22,323 bases of DNA from a virus, in the IMG/VR virus record IMGVR_UViG_3300009314_000094, positions 1 to 22,323 of that record; one strand, written 5' to 3'. Of the stretch, positions 15,830 to 22,323 are shown piece by piece. Positions within the stretch are counted from its first letter, which is position 1. Every line of letters begins with the position of its first letter. Under the pieces are notes generated by a model, which was given only the letters and a program-made list of their open reading frames with translations, was not told where the DNA came from and searched no databases. The position numbers and the translations under genes are program-made.

Positions 15830-17317
15830 CTATCTCCTGAAAGGCTGCGCTCGGCCCGGCGCAGCCTGTGTGACGGTCAGAGGTGAGGACACCGAGGAAC
15901 TCTGGAACCCGTCTGTCCCCATACTCTGCTGGGCGACCCCCTTGGGCTGCCCTATCTCCGAGGCTCGCGGCGTCTGATAGTCAGGGTTGCCCGTCACGAG
16001 CTGCGTGGCATCCGGCGTCTGGTAATCGGGGTCGCCCGTCATGACATGCACAGCGTCCTGCGGGAGCAGCGTGCTGAGAACCTCGGACGGGCTGACCTCC
16101 CTGCCCTGCGTCGTCAAGGTGAGTCCGTCCGTGCCAGCCCCCACCGCGTATTCCCCGGACTTGTTCTGGGACTTGCCGGTGTACCGCATGTCAAGGAGAC
16201 TCGGCATGGGTGCCTTCATCGGCAGGACCGCCATGGACGGGGAGGAGGTGTCCGCCATCATGGAGACGACGAACTCCATCGAGAACTCGATGCCGCCGTT
16301 GGGCTGGGAGTCCTGATAGGCGTAGGAGAACGACCCCATGTGACCGTAGTAGACCCAGCCGTCGTAGTGGATGGAGAGCATCCCGACGAAGTGGTGGGCG
16401 TTGGACCGACCCCGCGTGTCGTAGATGTACCCGTTGCTCCGGTACAGGGTAAAGGCGTTCATGAGGTTCTGCCACGCGACAGAATCGTTCTTCGAGGCGA
16501 AGCTCACCCCGCGACCGCCGGAGACAAAGGCACCGCACTTGGCCGTGATGGTCAGCTTGGGCTGGTCCTCGCCCCATGCGTGGAAGATGTACCCGAAGCG
16601 GGAACGGTCTTGGAACTGCTGAATCTTCGAGATGGAGATTTGCAGGTTCGAGGGATTGATGAGCAGCACCAACGGAGGCGTGTTCATGGCCGCCGAGAGC
16701 TGCATCGAGATGTCCACCGCCGTCAGCAGGTCCGCGATGGCGGGCTTCCCCAGACGGGCGGTGCTGGTAGAGTTCCCTGCGCCGTCGGACAGCGTGCCGT
16801 CGCCCTTCGGGTTCTTGGCCGTCCCTGCCGAGGAATTCTGAACGACGTACTCTTCAGTGGACCCCGTGGTGTAGTCGATGCCGGAGATACCGGACACAGC
16901 CAGATTGGCTCGGGCCTTTTGTACCAGCGACACCGAAGACGCCCCCGCCGTCCTGTAAATCTCCGGGGAGATACCGGGGGACTCGTCCCCGTTCAAGCGA
17001 CCCCCGTCCTCCCCGAACGCAAGGGGTGGTTCCACCTGAATCATGAAGGGGGACAGGTTCCGCAGGAGGGCGTTGGACATCTCGATGGGGACAGCCTGCT
17101 GGGCGTCGTACTCGATTTGGATGTCCGGGCCGGTCCGTAGCCCCTTGAAGGCTTCCGGGGGCGGAGGTGTAACGACCGCCGCCTCGACCTGCTTGGCACG
17201 GGCCGACTCGTAGTCGTTCAACGCCCCAACGTCCGCCAGCAATCCTCCACCGGAGGGGGTGCCGTCTGCGGTCGTGGGCGGAGACGTGAGTGTCTCCATG
17301 GAAGTGAACCCTGCCAT
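15830..17317 (-). CDS. Baseplate/tail tube-junction protein, paralogue of the 253-aa neighbour
   Basis: A 495-aa protein. ATG at 17317 overlaps the upstream stop (TGATG) with a strong GGAGGAGGGG four bases before it. Residues about 1-210 are low in recognisable structure and rich in Ser, Gly, Thr and Ala. Residues about 214-356 match the core of the 253-aa protein: L-x-x-x-x-NP, then GY and WGE, later NG-x-x-YD-x-x-G, a DG-x-VY-x-G strand and a final F-x-V-S strand. This pattern resembles tube-fold domains of proteins that cap or start phage tail tubes. The C-terminal 100 residues carry a 15-residue tandem repeat (V/M-TG-D/N-PDYQTP). By position between tape measure and hub, it may play the part that gp48 and gp54 play in T4, linking hub to tube; that is inference, with no sequence match claimed. 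Confidence 0.7.
   Translation of the reverse strand: MAGFTSMETLTSPPTTADGTPSGGGLLADVGALNDYESARAKQVEAAVVTPPPPEAFKGLRTGPDIQIEYDAQQAVPIEMSNALLRNLSPFMIQVEPPLAFGEDGGRLNGDESPGISPEIYRTAGASSVSLVQKARANLAVSGISGIDYTTGSTEEYVVQNSSAGTAKNPKGDGTLSDGAGNSTSTARLGKPAIADLLTAVDISMQLSAAMNTPPLVLLINPSNLQISISKIQQFQDRSRFGYIFHAWGEDQPKLTITAKCGAFVSGGRGVSFASKNDSVAWQNLMNAFTLYRSNGYIYDTRGRSNAHHFVGMLSIHYDGWVYYGHMGSFSYAYQDSQPNGGIEFSMEFVVSMMADTSSPSMAVLPMKAPMPSLLDMRYTGKSQNKSGEYAVGAGTDGLTLTTQGREVSPSEVLSTLLPQDAVHVMTGDPDYQTPDATQLVTGNPDYQTPRASEIGQPKGVAQQSMGTDGFQSSSVSSPLTVTQAAPGRAQPFRR
15959..16042 (-). repeat. 45-bp tandem repeat (two copies) in the 495-aa gene
   Basis: Two in-frame units start at 16042 and 15997. They encode MTGDPDYQTPDATQL and VTGNPDYQTPRAS. 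Seven codons, including CAG ACG CCG, are the same or synonymous in both. The period is exactly 15 codons, and the second unit is cut short at 15959. It sits in the variable C-terminal tail of the protein. Confidence 0.8.
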
Positions 17318-18078
17318 CAGACCCCTCCTCCGCGCCCATCAGGCAGCAAGAACGGAGCGGCCTCCCCGAGGCCACCTTCCCCGACCGGGGTGTTCTGGGC
17401 GAAGTCCAAGAGGCTGTCCGGGGAAGTCCCCGTCCCCAGCCCCGGTGTGTACCCGAGCTGGTAGGGCAGCGTGCGGAACCGCTGTGCCTCGAAGCTGACC
17501 GTAAAGGTAGCCGTCAGGGCGAACTGGTAAGGCTTATCCGCCGCCTCCGTAATGTTGAAATCGGAGAACCACCCGATGTAGACGCCACCGTCGAAGGTGA
17601 TTTTGATGGCCCCGTTGAACACAATCTGGCCCGTGAGGTCGTAGACACAGCCGTTGTTGTGGAACAGGGCCAGCAGGTCGAGGTACTTGTCGTAGGCCAA
17701 CGTCTCGCGGCGGGTGCCTCCTGCCGGGTAAGCCCCCGGCCCGCCTGTGGTGTTCGAGAGGCCCGAGTAGAGCCGCATGAAACCACCCGTCACCATGTCG
17801 AAGCTGATGGACCGTGCGCCCTCGCCCCAGTGCTGCTCGACGTAGCCGCCCTTGGTCTGGATGCGCTCGATGACCTTCGCGTAGGTGAGGGACATGGAAG
17901 TCGGGTTGACGTGGAGGACCATCTTGAGGCCCTCGGGGAGGATGCTCGTCTCCATGTCCGGGGCGAGGATGTCGAACACGACCGGCTTGATGCCCTTGTT
18001 GCGGTCGAACTCGTCCTGCGGCGAGTTGAAGGCCCCCTTGAAAACAGGGAGGACACTGGCTGAAAGGTTCGCAGGCAT
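17317..18078 (-). CDS. Baseplate/tail tube-junction protein (253 aa)
   Basis: A 253-aa protein; ATG at 18078 lies 8 nt after the tape measure stop. The ribosome site is weak (GATGAGA region), so coupling to the tape measure gene is likely. After a short N-terminus, residues about 50-200 form the domain shared with the next gene: LHVNPTSMSLTYAK, GGYVEQHWGEGARS, a LALFHNNGCVYDLTG segment, a FDGGVYIGWFSDFN strand pair and a final TFTVSFEA strand. Residues 205-253 are Gly/Pro-rich. The alternating aromatic strands suggest a tail-tube-like fold. With its paralogue it sits between tape measure and hub, the place of tube-initiating proteins in contractile tails. Alternative: a distal-tail or LysM-type baseplate protein, though no LysM motif is seen. 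Confidence 0.7.
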   Translation of the reverse strand: MPANLSASVLPVFKGAFNSPQDEFDRNKGIKPVVFDILAPDMETSILPEGLKMVLHVNPTSMSLTYAKVIERIQTKGGYVEQHWGEGARSISFDMVTGGFMRLYSGLSNTTGGPGAYPAGGTRRETLAYDKYLDLLALFHNNGCVYDLTGQIVFNGAIKITFDGGVYIGWFSDFNITEAADKPYQFALTATFTVSFEAQRFRTLPYQLGYTPGLGTGTSPDSLLDFAQNTPVGEGGLGEAAPFLLPDGRGGGV

Positions 18079-18086
18079 CAGTTATC

Positions 18087-21000
18087 TCATCCCGGCAACA
18101 CGCCAGCCGACTGCGCTTTCTCGATGGTTCTGAGCGAGCCGGGGCCGTCGTTGTAGAGGTGGAAGATATTGGTGGCCCCGCCCCCTGCACCAGCACCCGC
18201 GAGAGCGCCTCCGGGCTTGGCGAACACACCCACGTCTCCGGGGTCCACCCGCTGGGCGAACTTCACTCCCCGGCTCCCAATCTGCATCACAATGTCGTGG
18301 GCGACACCCGACACAATCCCTTTCTCCCCCAACTTTTTGTAGAACTCGCTTCCCTTCTCCCCCAGCATCTCTTCGGTCGAGAGGTAGTCCCCTTGCAAGA
18401 ACTTCTTGGCCTGCACCTGCATCTGCGGCATATCCCGGTAGGACTTGCCGGTTAGCGACATGAGCAGTCCCGCAACTGCCGCCTCATCCTGTTCTCTCTG
18501 CTCCTTGGACAACTCTTTCTTCCTCAACTTCTCCCACTCTTGGAAGAACTCTTTGCGCCCCCGCTTGTCCGCCGTCCTGTCCTTCTGTTCCTTGGCTACA
18601 ACGTCGTCATGAGCGCGTTTCTCCGCAGCAGCGATGGCTTGGGCCACCGACGCCATCTCGGTGGTCTGCAACATCGCCTGCTTCAAGTCTTCGGCGGCGT
18701 AGTGCTCCCAGTCCCCGGTAAGGGACTGCACCGCACCACCTCTACGAACCGCCTCTACTTGCCCATAAGCATGAGCGGGGACATGCGTGCCGGACGGGGC
18801 TTTGGCATATTTCTCCACTATCACCCTAGACATGCTTTCCTTGTACTTGGCAAATTCCTCGGGGCCGAGCTTGGCCTCAATGGCGGCATACGCTTTCCTG
18901 TACCCGGCGTCTTCATCGCCTTCAAGTACACCTTCCCGTTGACCCCGCTTGATTTCCAACATGGCGGTGATGTCCCTCAAGGACACCTCTTTTTCCCTTA
19001 TCAGCCGACTGTACGCCTCCTTCTCGTCCCCGGTGGCACCTGCTCGTAACGCCTCAAGTTTACTGAGTTCCTTGCTCCCTCCGCGCTCCTTTTCCCGCAA
19101 CAACTTGATGTCCTTGTCCAACTTCTGGATACGTTCTTGGTCGGGGCCACCGAAAAGCTCCACCGAAAGGATTTGCCAGATACTCGTTACAACAGTGTGG
19201 ATGTCAGCCAGAATACGCTCGACACCCTGCTCCATAATCTTGGACATCTTGGTTGTCTCACGAACCTGCTCTTGGGCGAGCTTGATGTCTTCAGGGATTT
19301 GATTGGCCAGTTCCTCGAAGCTGTCCCCTTGTGACACCATCAGATTCATGAATTCATCGGAGATGACTTCCCCTTTCCCTTGGCGCAGCACGTCAACCAG
19401 TTTGCCTGTTGCGTCCCGCTCCTTGTCAAAGATGGCTTTCCGCCGATTGCCCTCCTTGTCAATGTAGACACCGAAGGTCTTGGCCATCTCCTCAGCCTGC
19501 TTCTCGTCGTATTCCGCTGCCCACTTCGTGGTGTCTTTCCTAGCCTCCGCCTGAACCTCCGACAGCTTCTCGTGGTAGCCCCGGAGACGACCTGTCAGCA
19601 TCGCCAACTGGTCGAAGGCTTCCCCAGAGACACCGACGGCCCCTTCGACCGCCATCCGCTGCTTGGGAGTCAATTCGTCGAGGGTCTTGCCAAACAGCTT
19701 CATCGCGGAGAACGCCTGCATGGCCATCTTTCCGCCCGGTCCGAGCTGCCCGAGGGCCGCTGCCTGATTCAACGCGCCACCCTTCATCCCCGAAGACAGG
19801 GTGATGAGCTTGTCCAGCTCGCGTACCAGCTCGTCATTCCCAGCCAACGAGGCGTCCGTGAGCAATTCCCTCTTCTCCTTCTTGGACAGCCCGGCCAGAG
19901 CCTTGGCGAAGGCTGCGGCTCCTTTCTTTCCCTCCACGGGTCTTGCGATTCCGGCCTTGTCGAAGGCTGCTAGGAATGCTTCCTTGTCCCCCTCCTTCAT
20001 CGTATTGAGCTTGCGCTCGAACGCTGAGGCCATGCCCCCGGCCTCCGTCTCGATTACGTCGCCTACAATCTTCCCAGTCGTCAGGTAGACCCGCTTCACA
20101 CGGTCCTGCATCGTCTCCTCGGTGAACCCCTTGGTGAGCTGCTGAAGGAAATCACCACCGACTCGTGCGCCCAGAATCTTCCCGAGCTTGATGAGCAACG
20201 CGGCAGTCTCGGAGAGCCGGACGTTATACATGGACATGCCAGAGGTGGCCTGAAGGACCATCCCGTAGAATCGCTTGACCCCAAAGCCGGACTCCATCGC
20301 CGCCCCGTGGATGGCGCTGAGGCCCGTCTGAAGCGTCTCGAAGTTCTCGCCCAGCTCCTCCATCCACGAAGCCATCGACTCGGCCATCGTCTTGTTCTCT
20401 TGGCCGAACAGCTTGGCGTAGACCATGGTGGTTGACGTGGCTTCCCGGAGCCGCTCCTGCTGGTCCGCGAAACCCTTGGTCTGAGCGGTCAGTTCCCTGA
20501 AGACCTTGCCTGCGCCTGCGTAGGCACCGAGGATTTCGAGGTGGTCCTTGGCCGTCGTCCCCCAGATTCGATTGAAGTTAAACGCCTTCGAGAACGACTC
20601 ACGCACCCGGTCGAGGGTCTTCCCCATCTCGCCGTATTCGTCTACCAGCTCCCCGGCGGCAATCCCGCTCTCCAAGATGGTCGAGTTGAGGTCCTTGGCG
20701 GCGTCGTCCGCGTCGAGGACCATCTTCCCGATAGCTGCAAACCCGGCGACGACAGCCCCGATGGCTATCAAAGCCGGGCCAACCGTCGCCAAGAACTTGC
20801 CGAGCGTCCCCGCCATTGCACCCATCGGGCCGCCCGTGTCCTTCTTCGCGGCGGCAGCGGCCATCTTCTTGGTCCCTTCGCCCATGCGCCGGATGAGGCC
20901 CGACAGGTTCTTCACGTCCCCGGACACCACGTCCGAGAAAGCAGCCCCCATTGATTCCCCGAATTTCTCGGCTCCGGCGGCCATCTCCTCGCCCTTGCCT

Positions 21001-21410
21001 GCCTTCCCGACCTTGGCAAGAGTGGATGCTCTACGGGAAATCGCTTTCTTTTGGAGGTCCATCTCCTTCTGCCAGCGTTTCTCGTCTTGGATTATCTGGG
21101 CCTTGGCCACCTTGCGGGCGGACTCAAGCCGGAGCTTCTCCTCCTTGGTGATGCCTTTTTCCGCGAGCCGGGCCGAGGTCGCTGCCATCTGGATGTAGGT
21201 GTCGGACAGCCGTTGGGAGATGCCCATGAGCTTGTCCTTGACCTTCTTCATCTGGGGGCCGGAGAAGCCGCTATCGACGGCCTTCACCATCGAAGTCGAG
21301 AAATCCCGCTGGACCGTATCCGCTGCCTTCTTCAGGTCTTTGACCGCCTTCGGGCCGAACAGGTCCAGCTCGACCCCGGCGCGGATGAGGTTCTGATGAG
21401 CAGTCGCCAT
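18087..21410 (-). CDS. Tail tape measure protein
   Basis: A 1107-aa protein. ATG at 21410 shares its A with the upstream TAA stop and has AAGGAGAG just before it (21413-21420). The N-terminal 200 residues are Lys/Glu-rich and helical. Residues about 203-231 are a single hydrophobic segment (GKFLATVGPALIAIGAVVAG and on), as in tape measures that insert in the host membrane. The rest is mostly helical and charged, with a likely coiled coil around the stretch IQKLDKDIKLLREKERGG. The C-terminus has HDIVMQIGSRGVKF, DPGDVGVFAKPGG and an Ala/Gly run, an ending often seen in tape measures. It sets tail length and is ejected with the DNA; at about 1.5 angstrom per residue the tail would be near 165 nm. 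No peptidase motif is seen in it; the only wall-enzyme-like domain is in the hub. Confidence 0.87.
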   Translation of the reverse strand: MATAHQNLIRAGVELDLFGPKAVKDLKKAADTVQRDFSTSMVKAVDSGFSGPQMKKVKDKLMGISQRLSDTYIQMAATSARLAEKGITKEEKLRLESARKVAKAQIIQDEKRWQKEMDLQKKAISRRASTLAKVGKAGKGEEMAAGAEKFGESMGAAFSDVVSGDVKNLSGLIRRMGEGTKKMAAAAAKKDTGGPMGAMAGTLGKFLATVGPALIAIGAVVAGFAAIGKMVLDADDAAKDLNSTILESGIAAGELVDEYGEMGKTLDRVRESFSKAFNFNRIWGTTAKDHLEILGAYAGAGKVFRELTAQTKGFADQQERLREATSTTMVYAKLFGQENKTMAESMASWMEELGENFETLQTGLSAIHGAAMESGFGVKRFYGMVLQATSGMSMYNVRLSETAALLIKLGKILGARVGGDFLQQLTKGFTEETMQDRVKRVYLTTGKIVGDVIETEAGGMASAFERKLNTMKEGDKEAFLAAFDKAGIARPVEGKKGAAAFAKALAGLSKKEKRELLTDASLAGNDELVRELDKLITLSSGMKGGALNQAAALGQLGPGGKMAMQAFSAMKLFGKTLDELTPKQRMAVEGAVGVSGEAFDQLAMLTGRLRGYHEKLSEVQAEARKDTTKWAAEYDEKQAEEMAKTFGVYIDKEGNRRKAIFDKERDATGKLVDVLRQGKGEVISDEFMNLMVSQGDSFEELANQIPEDIKLAQEQVRETTKMSKIMEQGVERILADIHTVVTSIWQILSVELFGGPDQERIQKLDKDIKLLREKERGGSKELSKLEALRAGATGDEKEAYSRLIREKEVSLRDITAMLEIKRGQREGVLEGDEDAGYRKAYAAIEAKLGPEEFAKYKESMSRVIVEKYAKAPSGTHVPAHAYGQVEAVRRGGAVQSLTGDWEHYAAEDLKQAMLQTTEMASVAQAIAAAEKRAHDDVVAKEQKDRTADKRGRKEFFQEWEKLRKKELSKEQREQDEAAVAGLLMSLTGKSYRDMPQMQVQAKKFLQGDYLSTEEMLGEKGSEFYKKLGEKGIVSGVAHDIVMQIGSRGVKFAQRVDPGDVGVFAKPGGALAGAGAGGGATNIFHLYNDGPGSLRTIEKAQSAGVLPG

Positions 21411-22323
21411 TACTCTCCTTCACCGGGTTCCGTGCGGAACTGGACCTGACGCGCTGCTACCTCTTCCGTCAGGTCTTTTGCCTCGCGCTCCACCAACTTC
21501 TCCCCGTCCGTGGCGAGCAGCCCAGAATCGGGCCTCCTCTTTAAGTATTTCTCATAGAGGAAATCTCGACTCCCGTGGTCAGTGATGTGAATGACCCTCC
21601 CACCGGGCTGCCCAGCCTCCCTTTCCCTGAGAATCTGGGCGAGTTGCTCTTGGGTGTACCCCACCAAGGGCGACGAGTGCTTCGTGGAAGATTCTTCTAT
21701 GGCCAACCGCTCCCGCAACGCGGCGGCCCTCTTTTCCCGTTCGGCCTTCTCGGCCTCGTGCTGGGCAGTGATTCTCTCCTTGTAGGCATTGACTATCTTG
21801 TCGTGAGCATCCTCCTCGCCCGCTACCCAGCGGCGCATTTCCTCTTCCAACTGCTCCGGTGTCTTGGAGGGCAGCGAGAGGGCATCCATCTCCTTCTTGG
21901 CCTCGACCTGCTCGGGGGAGAGAATCCCCGTGGCGAGGTAGTAGAACTTGTCCTGAACAGCCTGCCTGCGACCCAGCTCGGACTCCCAGAGCTGCTTGTC
22001 CCGCTGGTCGAGTTTCTTGGCCCCCTTGGGCGACTGTGTGGACGCAATGAGCTTGAGGCCCTCCCAGTACGTCTCATCCCGGACCCGCTGGTCCTCCATC
22101 TCGTTGAAGAAGGCCCACATGCGCTGCACGTAGTTGGTCCCCAGCGCCTCGACCCCCGGTATCCCGGCGTGCTGTGGAGTGAAGTGGCCCCCATAGGAGC
22201 GCCACCGGAAGCGCGAGATGGATTCGTAGCAGTAGGATTCAGTCGCGTCCACCGCCTTCGACTGGCGGGTGAACAAACCCATCACGATACTGAAGAGGAT
22301 GTCCTTCGCTCGCGGGGGAAGCC
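21410..22323 (-). CDS. Probable tail assembly chaperone or chaperone extension, 5' end uncertain
   Basis: The open frame runs from the right edge to a TAA that overlaps the tape measure ATG by one base. Possible internal starts are GTG at 22285 and ATG at 22282 (290-291 aa), but neither has a good ribosome site. Upstream codons in the same frame (LPPRAKDILFSIV) look codon-like, so the true start may lie outside. Residues near the N-terminus include FRWRSYGGHFTPQHAGIPG and later QRMWAFFNEMEDQRVRDETY. From about residue 115 the protein is helical and very charged, with a probable coiled coil (EAEKAEREKRAAALRERLAI). The gene directly before the tape measure commonly encodes a chaperone that binds it, in many phages as a frameshifted extension. 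Function is inferred from position; I do not recognise the sequence. Confidence 0.6.
   Translation of the reverse strand, partial: LPPRAKDILFSIVMGLFTRQSKAVDATESYCYESISRFRWRSYGGHFTPQHAGIPGVEALGTNYVQRMWAFFNEMEDQRVRDETYWEGLKLIASTQSPKGAKKLDQRDKQLWESELGRRQAVQDKFYYLATGILSPEQVEAKKEMDALSLPSKTPEQLEEEMRRWVAGEEDAHDKIVNAYKERITAQHEAEKAEREKRAAALRERLAIEESSTKHSSPLVGYTQEQLAQILREREAGQPGGRVIHITDHGSRDFLYEKYLKRRPDSGLLATDGEKLVEREAKDLTEEVAARQVQFRTEPGEGE

Noticed and set aside
22274-22280. GGGTTTG on the minus strand as a programmed -1 slippery site
   Set aside because: The heptamer fits the pattern, but the frame before it is the same one that continues to the tape measure. A -1 shift would hit a stop within about a dozen codons, so no extended product results.

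Overview
The window is a block of tail and baseplate genes from a tailed phage (Caudoviricetes) or prophage. Every gene is on the minus strand, so transcription runs right to left. The DNA is GC-rich by eye (not counted). Apart from about 45 nt before the homing endonuclease gene, neighbouring genes are separated by 0-8 nt or overlap by one base (TAATG or TGATG junctions). No internal promoter, terminator, tRNA, rRNA or CRISPR array is visible, so the block is probably read as one long transcript started outside the window. A spike with an OB-like N-terminus, following a hub of the T4 gp27 type, points to a contractile (myovirus-like) tail. The sheath and tube genes are not in the window, so this is inference. 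The host cannot be named.

Layout in transcription order. (1) 22323-21410: protein with a helical, charged C-terminus just upstream of the tape measure, open at the right edge; probably a tail assembly chaperone or its extension. (2) 21410-18087: tape measure protein, 1107 aa. (3) 18078-17317 and (4) 17317-15830: two proteins (253 and 495 aa) sharing a paralogous domain, probably baseplate/tube-junction proteins. (5) 15828-10771: unusually large hub protein, 1685 aa, whose gp27-like hub domain is split by an M15-type peptidase-like domain and followed by about 850 aa of unrecognised sequence with a coiled coil. (6) 10771-8345: spike protein, 808 aa. (7) 8299-7514: free-standing HNH homing endonuclease with two zinc-binding modules. 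(8) 7506-6898: 202-aa Gly/Ala-rich protein with an internal duplication. (9) 6894-1: a giant structural protein of at least 2298 aa that leaves the window at the left edge without a stop.

The structural genes fit together as one machine. The chaperone and tape measure set tail length. The paralogous pair would join tube to hub. The hub carries the cell-wall enzyme and the spike closes the tip. The giant protein probably forms much of the peripheral baseplate or the adsorption apparatus. The HNH gene is an intruder between the spike gene and the 202-aa gene. Its last codons copy the last codons of the spike gene (SHIVG in both; 14 of 16 bases identical), which looks like the footprint of its insertion.

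Long plus-strand open frames, especially opposite the giant gene, are antisense shadows caused by high-GC codon use and are not annotated.
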